Shown piece by piece: positions 15,442-23,786 of a DNA stretch of 24,230 bases. Position numbers and translations under genes: made by a program. The notes beneath the pieces are model-generated. The model was not told where the DNA came from. It did not search any database and saw only the letters and a program-made list of their open reading frames with translations. How positions within the stretch are numbered: the first letter of the stretch is position 1; every line of letters starts with the position of its first letter. The DNA comes from JAAYGT01 sp050252075 (GTDB lineage Bacteria; Pseudomonadota; Gammaproteobacteria; Burkholderiales; Burkholderiaceae_B), in the NCBI GenBank assembly GCA_050252075.1, contig JBFWLP010000047.1, positions 1 to 24,230 on the forward strand. Reading direction: 5' to 3'.

Positions 15442-18400
15442 CTATCGCTGCATGGCGGCCCAGGTTTTTTCTAGGCGTTTTACGGAGACGGGCATGGGGG
15501 TGCGCAGTTCCTGGGCGAACAAGGCAACGCGCAGTTCTTCGAGCAGCCACCGGAAGTCGTCGAGCTGGCGGTCGGGTGCTCCTTTCAGGGCGGCACGCGC
15601 CCGTTGGTAGTTCACCAGCAAGGGGGCCATGTCGGCCATCAGGCGCGCGTCGCGTGGCGGATCGGCGCGCAGTTTGTCGATACGCACCAGCGCACCTTTC
15701 AGATACCGCGGGAAGTGCTTTAGCTGGGCATAAGGCGTATCGCGCAAAAACCATCGCCCGATCAGCTCGGAAACCTGTTTCTGCATGTCGGCGTACGCAG
15801 GCAAATGTGGCTTGGCCTGGGGCAGCTTCTTTTGCAAGGCCGAAAATTCGGCAAGAATCTGCCCGGCCAGGCGTGCCACTTCCTGGGCAAGCAAACCCAG
15901 GCGGCCCCGCCCTTCTTCCCGCCGGGCGGAAAACTCGCCGGCGGTCGACGGCCAGGGATCGGCCAGACACGCCAGATCGATCGCCTTGTCAATGATCTGG
16001 TCGCGCAAGTCTTCCAGCGAACCCAAACTGATGTAGAGCATGCCCATGCGGGTCAGGTCGGGCAGGTTTTTCTCCAGAAACTTCACCTGTTCACGCAGCC
16101 CAAGGCGAAACAGCCGCCGCAACCCTGCCGCGTGGTGCTCCCGCGCCTGAACCGGATCGTCAAAAACATCAAGATCGCAGTGCGTTTGTTTGTCCACAAG
16201 CGCCGGGTAGCCGATGAACGACTCGCCCTTGCGCCGTATCTCCAGCAGTTCGGGCAATTCTCCGAAGCTCCAGTCGGTAAGCCCCTCGTTCGCAAGCGCC
16301 TGCGCCACCTGCTCGTCGCGTGCCGCCACTTTCTGGAAGGACGCCTGCGCCTGCCGGCCATGTTCCGCCTTCAGTTGATCAAGGTTGCGTCCACCCGACA
16401 GCATCCGGCCATGCTCATCCACCACCTTGAAGTTCATGAATAAATGCGGCGGCAGGGTTTCCTGCTTGAAATCATTGCGCTGCGGTCGAACCTTTACTTG
16501 CCGGGCCATGTCGGCGCTAATGGCCTCCAGCAGGCTCATTGACGGATCACTGGCCGAATCGAACCAGCGCTCCACGAAACCGGCCGCATACTCGGGCAGT
16601 GGCACACAGTGACGGCGAATTTTCTGGGGCAGCGATTTCAACAGCGCCAGCACCTTCTCTTTCAACATGCCCGGAACCAGCCACTCGCAGCGTTCCGTAT
16701 CCAGCTGGTTCAAGGCATACAGCGGCACAGTCAGCGTGACACCGTCTTTCACCGATCCGGGTTCGAAATGGTAATCAACCGGCATGGCGACACCGTGCCA
16801 TTGCACCTGACGCGGAAATACGTCAGTCGTGATGCCCGCGGCATCGTGCCGCATCAGGGCGTCACGCGTCAGCACCAGCTTGTCGGCTTCGGCCTTGCTT
16901 AGCCGCTTGTACCAGCGTTCCAAAGACGCCGCCTGGCAGATATCCGAGGGGATATGCTGGTCGTAGAACGCATAAATAAGGGCGTCGTCGACCAGAATAT
17001 CCGGACGGCGCGTCTGGTGCTCCAGCTTCTCGATCGACGCAATAAGGCGGGCATTCTGTTTCAGAAACGGCAGATCGACGGCGATCTCGCCGGTCACCAG
17101 CGCCTCGCGGATAAAGATTTCACGGGCCTGCACCGGATCGATCTTGCCGAAATGCACACGACGCCCGTTGTAGATCGGCAGCCCGTACAGCGTGCCTCGT
17201 TCGTTGGCCACCACCTGGCCGCTTTTCTTTTCCCAGCGAGGGTCTGACCATACCTTGCGCAGCAGATGGGCCCCCGCCCGCTCGATCCACACCGGATCAA
17301 CCTTGGCAACGCAACGGGCGAAAAGACGGGTGGTCTCGACCAGCTCGGCCGCCACAATCCACCGGCCGGCTTTCTTTACCAGACGCGACCCCGGATGAAT
17401 GACGAAACGGATATCCCGCGCCCCCAGGTAGGCGCCGGTGTCCTCGGACTTCAGGCCGACATTGCCCAGCAGCCCCGACAACAATGCCATGTGCAGCTGC
17501 TCGTAGGTCGCCTCCAGCGTATTGACACGCCAGCCTTGCTCGCCCACCAGCGCCGCCAGCTGGCTGTGTATGTCGTGCCACTCGCGCAATCGCAACGGTG
17601 ACAAAAAATTCTGCCGCAGCAATGCCACCAGCTTGCGTTGCGAGGCCTTGTGCTGCACCTGCTCGTGATACCACTGCCAAAGCTTCAGGTAGGCCATGAA
17701 TTCGGATTTATCGTCGGAAAACTTGGCGTGCGCCCGTTCCGATGCCTCGCGCTCCTGCATGGGCCGGTCACGCGGGTCTTGCACCGACAAGGCCGAGGCA
17801 ATGATCAGCATTTCCTGCAGGCATTGCTGATCCCGGGCCGCCAGTATCATGCGGGCCAATCGCGGGTCGATAGGCAGTCGTGCCAGTGCGCGCCCTGTTT
17901 CGGTCAAACGCAGTTCGTCGTCGATCGCACCCAGTTCCTGCAGCATATGGTAGCCGTCGGCAATCGCACGTTTTGACGGCGCATCCACAAACGGAAACTG
18001 TTCAATATCATCGAGCCTCAACGCCTTCATGCGCAAAATCACCGATGCCAGCGAGGAACGCAGCACCTCGGGATCGGTGAACGCCGAACGGCGTTTGAAA
18101 TCGAGCTCGTCGTAAAGGCGAACGCATACGCCCGGGCCGATACGCCCGCAGCGACCGGCCCGCTGGTTTGCCGATGCCTGGCTGATAGGCTCGATACGCA
18201 ACTGCTCAACCTTGTTGCGCAAGGAATAGCGCTTCACACGAGCCAGACCACTGTCCACCACGTACCGGATACCCGGCACGGTCAGCGACGTTTCGGCCAC
18301 GTTGGTGGCCAGCACAATACGCCGCTGACTGGTCTGGGGCTTGAAAATCTGCTCCTGTTCCGCCTGCGACAGCCGCGCGTACAACGGCAAAATCTCGCTG

Positions 18401-19287
18401 CCCGGCGGGTGATGCTTGCGCAACGCCTCGGCCGCCTCGCGGATCTCACGCTCACCGGGTAAAAAAACCAGTACGTCACCGGGACCGTGGCGCGCGCACT
18501 CGTCCACCCCCTCAACCACCGCGTCGATCAGATCGCGCTCTTCATCGCGCGAGGATCGTTTGTCGTCGTCGGGCGACGCATCGTCCGGAACGTGTACCGG
18601 GCGATAGATGATCTCGACCGGATACAGGCGGCCCGTCACTTCAATAACGGGCGCCGGTTTACCGGCAACCCGAAAATGCTGCGCAAAGCGGTCGGCGTCA
18701 ATGGTGGCCGACGTGATGATCAGTTTCAGATCAGGGCGCCGGGGCAGCAGCTGCAGCAGGAAGCCCAGCAGGAAATCGATATTCAGACTGCGCTCGTGCG
18801 CCTCGTCGATTATGATCGTGTCGTAGCGGCGCAACAACGGATCGCGCTGGGACTCCGCCAGCAAAATACCGTCGGTCATGAGCTTGATTGCCGTGGACGC
18901 CGAGCTTTTATCGTTGAACCGGATCTGGTAACCCACCCAGTCACCGATCTCGGTCTCCAGCTCCTGCGCGATGCGTTTGGCCACCGATGTCGCCGCCAGG
19001 CGGCGCGGCTGGGTATGGCCGATCATGGCGCTGCGGCCACGCCCAAGCTCCAGGCAAATTTTGGGCAGCTGGGTGGTTTTCCCGGATCCTGTCTCGCCAC
19101 AAACAATCACCACCTGGTGCTGCTGTATGGCCTGGGCAATTACAGCGCGCCGCTCGCTCACCGGCAGGTCATCGGGATAACGGATGGCCGGAAGCGGCCG
19201 GTCGATATCGCGCCCGGCCAAAGGCTGCCCGCGCCCTTTATTCCGTGAAGTGTGCTGGTTTTCCGACAATTTGCGTGTTGGGTGCAT
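15442..19287 (-). CDS. hrpA: ATP-dependent RNA helicase HrpA (DEAH box)
   Basis: A DEAH-box RNA helicase of 1281 residues, close to E. coli HrpA (1300), which acts in mRNA processing and ribosome rescue-related functions. Motifs in order: Walker A GETGSGKT at 64-71, DEAH at 161-164, SAT at 193-195, the helicase C motif NVAETSLTVPGIRYVVDSG at 329-347 and QRAGRCGR at 375-382. The helicase-associated and OB-like region follows, and the long C-terminal part has the DUF3418-type region seen only in full-length HrpA, so it is not the shorter HrpB. I chose ATG 19287; ATGs at 19314 and 19317 are in frame but sit at or upstream of the start point predicted from the TATAAT box at 19316-19321. GAAGAG upstream of 19287 is a fair ribosome-binding site. 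It is divergent from argA and upstream of dnaE. Confidence 0.96.
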   Translation of the reverse strand: MHPTRKLSENQHTSRNKGRGQPLAGRDIDRPLPAIRYPDDLPVSERRAVIAQAIQQHQVVIVCGETGSGKTTQLPKICLELGRGRSAMIGHTQPRRLAATSVAKRIAQELETEIGDWVGYQIRFNDKSSASTAIKLMTDGILLAESQRDPLLRRYDTIIIDEAHERSLNIDFLLGFLLQLLPRRPDLKLIITSATIDADRFAQHFRVAGKPAPVIEVTGRLYPVEIIYRPVHVPDDASPDDDKRSSRDEERDLIDAVVEGVDECARHGPGDVLVFLPGEREIREAAEALRKHHPPGSEILPLYARLSQAEQEQIFKPQTSQRRIVLATNVAETSLTVPGIRYVVDSGLARVKRYSLRNKVEQLRIEPISQASANQRAGRCGRIGPGVCVRLYDELDFKRRSAFTDPEVLRSSLASVILRMKALRLDDIEQFPFVDAPSKRAIADGYHMLQELGAIDDELRLTETGRALARLPIDPRLARMILAARDQQCLQEMLIIASALSVQDPRDRPMQEREASERAHAKFSDDKSEFMAYLKLWQWYHEQVQHKASQRKLVALLRQNFLSPLRLREWHDIHSQLAALVGEQGWRVNTLEATYEQLHMALLSGLLGNVGLKSEDTGAYLGARDIRFVIHPGSRLVKKAGRWIVAAELVETTRLFARCVAKVDPVWIERAGAHLLRKVWSDPRWEKKSGQVVANERGTLYGLPIYNGRRVHFGKIDPVQAREIFIREALVTGEIAVDLPFLKQNARLIASIEKLEHQTRRPDILVDDALIYAFYDQHIPSDICQAASLERWYKRLSKAEADKLVLTRDALMRHDAAGITTDVFPRQVQWHGVAMPVDYHFEPGSVKDGVTLTVPLYALNQLDTERCEWLVPGMLKEKVLALLKSLPQKIRRHCVPLPEYAAGFVERWFDSASDPSMSLLEAISADMARQVKVRPQRNDFKQETLPPHLFMNFKVVDEHGRMLSGGRNLDQLKAEHGRQAQASFQKVAARDEQVAQALANEGLTDWSFGELPELLEIRRKGESFIGYPALVDKQTHCDLDVFDDPVQAREHHAAGLRRLFRLGLREQVKFLEKNLPDLTRMGMLYISLGSLEDLRDQIIDKAIDLACLADPWPSTAGEFSARREEGRGRLGLLAQEVARLAGQILAEFSALQKKLPQAKPHLPAYADMQKQVSELIGRWFLRDTPYAQLKHFPRYLKGALVRIDKLRADPPRDARLMADMAPLLVNYQRARAALKGAPDRQLDDFRWLLEELRVALFAQELRTPMPVSVKRLEKTWAAMQR

Positions 19288-19310
19288 GAAAGCTCTTCGG
19301 TTGAAATACA

Positions 19311-19336
19311 GCATCATTATAATTTTGTGTTGATGC
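19311..19336. promoter_or_regulatory. Symmetric AT-rich region between hrpA and argA
   Basis: The 78-bp divergent spacer holds ATTATAAT at 19316-19323, which is its own reverse complement, so both strands read a perfect TATAAT -10 hexamer (+ strand 19318-19323, - strand 19316-19321). An imperfectly centred inverted repeat, GCATCA (19311-19316) and TGATGC (19331-19336), brackets it with a 14-bp spacer. I see no convincing -35 on either strand. The layout suggests a shared divergent promoter or an operator, but the arms are only six bases and could be chance. Confidence 0.35.
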
Positions 19337-19365
19337 ATACTTTTTTGTAGGACACACACCGCACC

Positions 19366-20730
19366 ATGACACCCAACGTCAACGAAACCGATTCCACGCT
19401 TTCCGCACACGATGCCGCCGAATTTGCACCGGCACAGTTCGTGCGATGGTTTCGGGAAGTGGCCCCCTATGTTCACGGCTTCCGTGGAAAAACCTTCGTG
19501 GTGGCATTCGGCGGCGAGCTGGTGGGCGACGGCGCGCTGAACGCGCTGATCAACGACCTTTCCCTGCTTTCCGCACTTGGTGTGAAGCTGGTGCTGGTTC
19601 ACGGCTCGCGCCCGCAAGTGAACGAGCAGCTGAAACTGAAAGGCTACGACCTGAGGTTTGGCCGTGGCATTGAGCCCACCACCGCACCTGCCCTGGAATG
19701 CGCCAAAGAGGCTGCCGGTGAAATTCGCCTGGACATCGAGGCCAGTTTCAGTCAGGGTTTGCCCAATACACCCATGTCGCACGCGCAGATTCGGGTCATT
19801 TCCGGCAACTTTGTCACGGCCCGTCCGGTGGGCGTCATCGACGGCATCGACCATTTGCATACCGGTGCCGTACGCAAGCTGGACACCGACGCCATTAAAA
19901 CCATCATCAACCAGGGGGCCATTGTATTGCTGTCACCCCTGGGCTTTTCGCCCACCGGCGAGGCATTCAACCTGGCCATGGAAGACCTGGCAACCAGCGC
20001 CGCCATCGCCTTGCGTGCGGAAAAACTCATTTTTCTGACCCGCGACGGCACAGTGAACGATGAAACCGGCAATGTCGACACCGAACTGGCCCGCGAAGAC
20101 GCCGACAAATTGCTGGCCTCGGGCACACTGGATGAGGACACGTCATTCTTTTTGTCTCATGCCTCACGTGCAGTAAAGCGCGGCGTGGCCCGTGCCCACC
20201 TGGTGCCCTACACGCTCGACGGCAGCATTCTGCTCGAAATCTTCACGCACGATGGTGTAGGCACCATGGTGGTTGAAGACACCCTGGAAGATCTGCGCGC
20301 CGCCACCATGGACGACGTGGGCGCCATCGTGCGCCTGATCGAGCCGCTTGAGGCCGATGGCACGCTGGTTCCACGCGGGCGGGCGGTTATCGAACGCGAT
20401 GTCGAGAAATTCACCGTGCTTGAGCACGACGGCGTCATTTACGGCTGCGTGGCCGTCATTCCTTATCTGGAAGACAACATGGCGGAAATGGCCTGCCTGA
20501 TCGTTCAGCCCGAATGGCAAGGCTCGGGCGAAGGTGAAATACTGCTGCGCCATGCCGAAGCCCGGGCAAGGGCCATGGGGGCAAGGCGGCTGTTCGTCCT
20601 GACAACCCGCACATCGCACTGGTTCATGAAGCGGGGGTTCGTACCCGGCGGTGTTCCCGATCTTCCCAAAGAACGCCAGGCCCAGTACAACCGGTCGCGC
20701 AACAGCCATATTTTCATCAAGCGCCTGTAA
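19366..20730 (+). CDS. argA: Amino-acid N-acetyltransferase (N-acetylglutamate synthase)
   Basis: Makes N-acetyl-L-glutamate from glutamate and acetyl-CoA, the first step of arginine synthesis. The 454 residues match the classical two-domain ArgA (E. coli 443). The N-terminal amino-acid kinase-like domain (about 25-300) shows FVVAFGGELVGDG (44-56) and LVLVHGSRPQVNEQL (75-89); this domain binds the arginine inhibitor in the family. The C-terminal GNAT domain (about 311-440) has ACLIVQPEWQGSGEGEILL at 376-394, the acetyl-CoA phosphate-binding loop, then RLFVLTTRTSHWFMKRGF. The C-terminal YNRSRNS is similar to the YN...RRS tail of other ArgA proteins. The start at 19366 precedes a short polar leader; the ribosome-binding site is weak. 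It is divergent from hrpA. Arginine feedback is a family property, not shown here. Confidence 0.95.
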   Translation: MTPNVNETDSTLSAHDAAEFAPAQFVRWFREVAPYVHGFRGKTFVVAFGGELVGDGALNALINDLSLLSALGVKLVLVHGSRPQVNEQLKLKGYDLRFGRGIEPTTAPALECAKEAAGEIRLDIEASFSQGLPNTPMSHAQIRVISGNFVTARPVGVIDGIDHLHTGAVRKLDTDAIKTIINQGAIVLLSPLGFSPTGEAFNLAMEDLATSAAIALRAEKLIFLTRDGTVNDETGNVDTELAREDADKLLASGTLDEDTSFFLSHASRAVKRGVARAHLVPYTLDGSILLEIFTHDGVGTMVVEDTLEDLRAATMDDVGAIVRLIEPLEADGTLVPRGRAVIERDVEKFTVLEHDGVIYGCVAVIPYLEDNMAEMACLIVQPEWQGSGEGEILLRHAEARARAMGARRLFVLTTRTSHWFMKRGFVPGGVPDLPKERQAQYNRSRNSHIFIKRL

Positions 20731-20825
20731 CGCCTGTCACCGGCACGTTGCGAGTGAACGTTACAATACCCGGAAAACACCGGCTCAGCGCCGGCTTCCA
20801 CCGCAATTTTCAAAAAGGTAGTCCC

Positions 20826-21098
20826 ATGGCACGCATGGTCACTTGTGTAAAACTCAAACGCCAGGCCGAAGGCCTGGATTTCCCGCCCTACCCGGGTGAG
20901 CTGGGTACGCGTATATGGCAAAGCATTTCAAAAGAGGCATGGGCCTCGTGGATGGAAACGCAAACCCGTCTGGTCAACGAAAACCGGCTGAATCTTGCCG
21001 ACCCGCGCGCGCGCAAATACCTGGCCGAGCAAATGGAAAAATTTCTGTTTGAAGACGCCGACGTCGAGGCGCACGGCTACGTGCCGCCCGCCCCTTAA
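20826..21098 (+). CDS. yggX: YggX-family probable Fe(2+)-trafficking protein
   Basis: A 90-residue cytoplasmic protein (E. coli YggX is 91) that protects iron-sulfur proteins against oxidative damage and is proposed to handle ferrous iron. The conserved start MARMVTCVKL carries the family cysteine at position 7, followed by PPYPGELG (about 20-27), the tryptophans of the WASWMETQT region and NENRLNL. AAGGTAG just before the ATG is a fair ribosome-binding site. It lies 95 bp after argA on the same strand; the spacer has a TACAAT hexamer (20762-20767) without a clear -35 and a 5-bp hairpin (20780-20794), so a separate promoter is possible. Its TAA overlaps the stop of convergent phoU. Confidence 0.95.
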   Translation: MARMVTCVKLKRQAEGLDFPPYPGELGTRIWQSISKEAWASWMETQTRLVNENRLNLADPRARKYLAEQMEKFLFEDADVEAHGYVPPAP

Positions 21099-21850
21099 TC
21101 GTTGTTGGCGTCGTTGTTGGCGTCGTCCTCGGCGCCCTTGGGCAGCGGCTGCTCGCCGCGAGCCACGCGTTCCGTGTTTTTCAGGCCGGTGTGACGCACA
21201 TCGTCGCCCAGAACCGTGTAGATAACCCGTTCGGCCATGTTTTTGGCATGGTCGCCGATGCGCTCCAGGGCCCGCGCAATAAAGATCAGATCAATCGATG
21301 TTGAAATGGTGCGCGGGTCTTCGATCATGTAGCTGATCAGCTGGCGTAGCGATGCTTTCCATTCTTTGTCGACTTCTTTGTCGGTGCGCACCACCTGGGC
21401 GGCCAGTATGGGATCGCGGCGTGCCAGCGCGTCGAGTGCCTGGTTCAGCATGCCGGCAACATAATTGGCCATGTGGCGCAGTTCCACCACCGGCTCAAAG
21501 CGGGTTTGGCCTTCGTGAAGACGGCGCGCCGTTTTTGCGATTTTCTCGGCCTCGTCGCCGCAGCGCTCCAGATCGGTAAGCATTTTTGCTACGGACAGCA
21601 AGGTGCGAAGGTCAACGGCCGCGGGCTGGTTGCGCGCAATGAGCAAGCTTACGCGATTGTCAATATCGACCTCGAACTCGTTCACCTGCTTCTCGCGCTC
21701 GCGCACCTGATCGACCAGATCAAGATCGCCGGAGATCAGCGCCTCGATACTGTCGCGGATCATGGATTCGACCAGGCCGCCCATCTGGAAAAACTGCGAA
21801 CGTGCCGCTTCGAGGTCGGCATTGAACTGTTTGTTGGTGTGCTCGGTCAT
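21095..21850 (-). CDS. phoU: Phosphate signalling protein PhoU
   Basis: A 251-residue regulator that links the Pst phosphate transporter to the PhoR/PhoB two-component system and represses the Pho regulon when phosphate is plentiful. The two repeated three-helix bundles each show the metal-binding E/DxxxD-type signature: LERCGDEAEKIAK in the first half and LERIGDHAKNMAE in the second. The product is about ten residues longer than E. coli PhoU (241), chiefly because of an acidic/asparagine-rich tail ending DANNDANND. The stop codons of phoU and convergent yggX share the palindrome TTAA (21095-21098). No pst or phoR/phoB gene is in the window; it follows rpiA on the same strand with a 73-bp gap that may contain a terminator and its own promoter. 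Confidence 0.95.
   Translation of the reverse strand: MTEHTNKQFNADLEAARSQFFQMGGLVESMIRDSIEALISGDLDLVDQVREREKQVNEFEVDIDNRVSLLIARNQPAAVDLRTLLSVAKMLTDLERCGDEAEKIAKTARRLHEGQTRFEPVVELRHMANYVAGMLNQALDALARRDPILAAQVVRTDKEVDKEWKASLRQLISYMIEDPRTISTSIDLIFIARALERIGDHAKNMAERVIYTVLGDDVRHTGLKNTERVARGEQPLPKGAEDDANNDANND
21099..21122. repeat. Two 12-bp tandem repeats at the 3' end of phoU
   Basis: TCGTTGTTGGCG is present twice in succession (21099-21110 and 21111-21122), immediately inside the phoU stop codon, and encodes the DANNDANN tail. It is in frame, so copy-number changes would lengthen or shorten the tail by four residues without a frameshift. It lies outside the conserved helical bundles. Confidence 0.85.
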
Positions 21851-21878
21851 GGTGGCCTTCGGAAAGCAAAGAAGCAGG

Positions 21879-21907
21879 AAAAACGGGCTAACGGCGTAAG
21901 CTTACCC
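21879..21907 (-). terminator. Possible rho-independent terminator after rpiA
   Basis: Read on the - strand, GGGTAA (21907-21902) can pair with TTAGCCC (21891-21885) with one bulged G, and is followed at once by GTTTTT (21884-21879). The loop contains part of a GTAAGCTTAC palindrome. The position, 17 bp past the rpiA stop codon and before phoU, suits termination of the pot-rpiA transcript. The stem is short, so the call is tentative. Confidence 0.35.
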
Positions 21908-21923
21908 TGCCTATGTTACCGAA

Positions 21924-22607
21924 TTATGACGTTTCTTTTTGAAGCGTGCGCACGCCATCCTGGCCGGACACCAGGGCCACATCGGCCCCGGCAATGGCAA
22001 AGAGCCCGCAGGTTACGACACCCGGAATGTTGTTGATCACGGCCTCAAGGGCAGCGGGGTCGGAAATAGACAAATCGCTCACATCCAGAATGCAGCCCCC
22101 GTTGTCCGTCACAAACCCCTGGCGCAGCACGGGCCGGCCGCCCAAGGCCTGAAGACGGCGCGCCACCGCCTGGCGGGCCATGGGAATGACCTCGATGGGT
22201 AAAGGAAAACCACCCAGCACCGGCACCACTTTGGACTCATCGACAATGCACACAAACCGGCGGGCGATCGACGCAACGATCTTTTCGCGCGTCAGCGCGC
22301 CACCGCCGCCCTTGATCATATTCAGGCCACCGTCGATCTCGTCGGCACCGTCAACGTAAACCGGAACCGACGCTACATCGTTAAGGTCAAGCACAGGAAT
22401 GCCCAGTGCGGCCATGCGGGCCGAACTGCGCTCCGAGCTGGACACCGCGCCGCGAAACGCCGACTTGTGTTGCGCCAGGGCGTCTATGAACAAATCGGCG
22501 GTTGAACCCGTTCCCACACCAATAACATCGGCGGGTTTCAGCAAGGGCAAGACATACTGCACGGCAGCACGGGCAACGTTTTCTTTCAGTTCGTTTTGAC
22601 TCAGCAT
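21924..22607 (-). CDS. rpiA: Ribose-5-phosphate isomerase A
   Basis: Interconverts ribose 5-phosphate and ribulose 5-phosphate in the non-oxidative pentose phosphate pathway. The 227-residue product matches RpiA size (219 in E. coli). The phosphate-binding loop IGVGTGSTADLFIDAL begins near residue 29, and the catalytic region VYVDGADEIDGG and MIKGGGGALTREKI contains the family's acidic pair and lysine. I chose ATG 22607 (MLSQNELKENVA); the frame open to 22841 overlaps the preceding gene and encodes nothing RpiA-like. A CTGGAG ribosome-binding sequence is 7-8 bases upstream. It lies 14 bp after the ArsC-like gene, so the two are probably cotranscribed. Confidence 0.95.
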   Translation of the reverse strand: MLSQNELKENVARAAVQYVLPLLKPADVIGVGTGSTADLFIDALAQHKSAFRGAVSSSERSSARMAALGIPVLDLNDVASVPVYVDGADEIDGGLNMIKGGGGALTREKIVASIARRFVCIVDESKVVPVLGGFPLPIEVIPMARQAVARRLQALGGRPVLRQGFVTDNGGCILDVSDLSISDPAALEAVINNIPGVVTCGLFAIAGADVALVSGQDGVRTLQKETS

Positions 22608-22621
22608 TCCATGCTCCAGGC

Positions 22622-22975
22622 TCAGGCGAACAATGCGCCGTATTTCTTCTCGGAAAACCCCACACTGACCGCGTCCTGCCCGGTCACAAGCACCGGGCGG
22701 CGGACCAGTGCAGGGTACTCGGCAACGAGTGCCAGCCAGGCGTCTTGCGTATCGGGCTGCTTGCGCTGCTCGGGCAGATTGCGCCAGGTCATGGACGCCC
22801 GGTTCACCAGCTTTTCCCAGCCACCCAGCTGAGCGGCCCAATGCACCAGACGCTGAGGCGCCACGGGATGGTCCCGGTAATCAGTGAACGTGTACGCCAC
22901 GCCATGGTCGTCCAGCCATTGCATGGCTTTCTTGCAGGTACTGCACTGGGTCAAGCCCAACAGCTCAGCAGTCAT
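22622..22975 (-). CDS. ArsC/Spx-family protein (arsenate reductase-like)
   Basis: A 117-residue thioredoxin-fold protein of the ArsC/Spx/YffB family. The N-terminal LTQCSTCKKAMQWL carries C11 and C14 as a CxxC pair, and LVRRPVLVTG near residues 90-100 has the arginine region and cis-proline typical of ArsC. Classical ArsC has a single N-terminal cysteine, and no ars operon gene is nearby, so arsenate reduction is not indicated; the closest broad description is a YffB-type thiol reductase of unknown substrate. It begins 10 bp after potI and ends 14 bp before rpiA, which suggests cotranscription with functionally unrelated genes. Confidence 0.85.
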   Translation of the reverse strand: MTAELLGLTQCSTCKKAMQWLDDHGVAYTFTDYRDHPVAPQRLVHWAAQLGGWEKLVNRASMTWRNLPEQRKQPDTQDAWLALVAEYPALVRRPVLVTGQDAVSVGFSEKKYGALFA

Positions 22976-22985
22976 ACGGATATCC

Positions 22986-23786
22986 TTAGGTTTTTTTGCG
23001 CCACTGCAGCCAGTTCACGACCAGCACGATCAGCGCCACCGCCACAATGAACAGGGTCGCCAGGGCATTGATTTCAGGTTTCAGGCCCAGCCGAACGCGC
23101 GAGAAAACCTCAAGCGGCAAGGTGGTATACCCCGGTCCGGAAAGAAACGATGCAATGACAACATCGTCGAGCGACAGCGTGAATGCCAGCAGCCAGGCCG
23201 CCGCCAGCGCCGGCGCGATAAGCGGCAGCGTGATCAGGAAAAAGACCTTGAGGGGCGGCGCGCCAAGATCCAGCGCGGCCTCTTCCAGCGAGCGGTCGAG
23301 GTCGCGGATACGCGACTGGATAATGACGGCCACATACGCCATGCAAAGCGTGACGTGCCCCACCCAGATAGTAAAGATGCCATTGCCGTCGGGCCATCCG
23401 ATAAGCGAACTAAGCTCAACGAACATCAGCAATAACGATATGCCCAGCACCACTTCGGGAATGACCAGCGGCGCGCTGATCATTCCGATATACAGGGAAA
23501 ATCCGCGAAACCGCCCCATTCTGGCCAGCACATAGCCGGCCCAGGTGCCGATCACCACGGCGGCGGTGGCCGTCAGTGCCGCAATAATGAGCGACAGCCG
23601 CGCCGCGCCAAGCAATGCCTGATCGTTGAACAGCTCGCCGTACCACTTCAACGAAAAACCCGACCACGACGTCATCATGGCCGATTCGTTGAACGAAAAG
23701 ACCATGAGCGAAAGGATGGGCACGTAAAGAAAGGCGTACCCCAGAAACAGCACGATCGCGCGCAAGGTGGCGTTGGGTCGCGTCAT
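22986..23786 (-). CDS. potI: Putrescine/spermidine ABC transporter permease PotI
   Basis: One of the two inner-membrane permease subunits of a PotFGHI-type polyamine importer. The 266 residues contain about six hydrophobic segments, starting with the N-terminal LFLGYAFLYVPILSLMVFSF, and the cytoplasmic EAA loop EEAALDLGAPPLKVFFLITLP that contacts the ATPase. The sequence tracks E. coli PotI closely in several blocks (KWYGEL, GRFRG, LDRSLEEAALDLGA, LSLDDVVIASF, PEINALATL). The ATG overlaps the potH stop codon (23783-23786). The ATPase (PotG) and binding protein (PotF) genes are expected beyond 24230. Distinguishing PotI from PotC rests on the closeness to PotI and is fairly secure. Confidence 0.93.
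   Translation of the reverse strand: MTRPNATLRAIVLFLGYAFLYVPILSLMVFSFNESAMMTSWSGFSLKWYGELFNDQALLGAARLSLIIAALTATAAVVIGTWAGYVLARMGRFRGFSLYIGMISAPLVIPEVVLGISLLLMFVELSSLIGWPDGNGIFTIWVGHVTLCMAYVAVIIQSRIRDLDRSLEEAALDLGAPPLKVFFLITLPLIAPALAAAWLLAFTLSLDDVVIASFLSGPGYTTLPLEVFSRVRLGLKPEINALATLFIVAVALIVLVVNWLQWRKKT

Noticed and set aside
15329..15970. In-frame upstream extension of dnaE through the repeat palindrome and the hrpA 3' end
   Set aside because: DnaE begins normally at MSSVATMPTFVHL; the extension has no DnaE-like content and overlaps hrpA in another frame, so it is a G+C-rich shadow.
19288..19860. In-frame upstream extension of hrpA
   Set aside because: It is antisense to argA, adds no helicase motif and crosses the divergent promoter region.
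20731..20825. Promoter or attenuator before yggX (TACAAT at 20762-20767, hairpin at 20780-20794)
   Set aside because: No -35 at a usable distance, and the 5-bp hairpin has no T-tract directly after it; mentioned in the yggX entry only.
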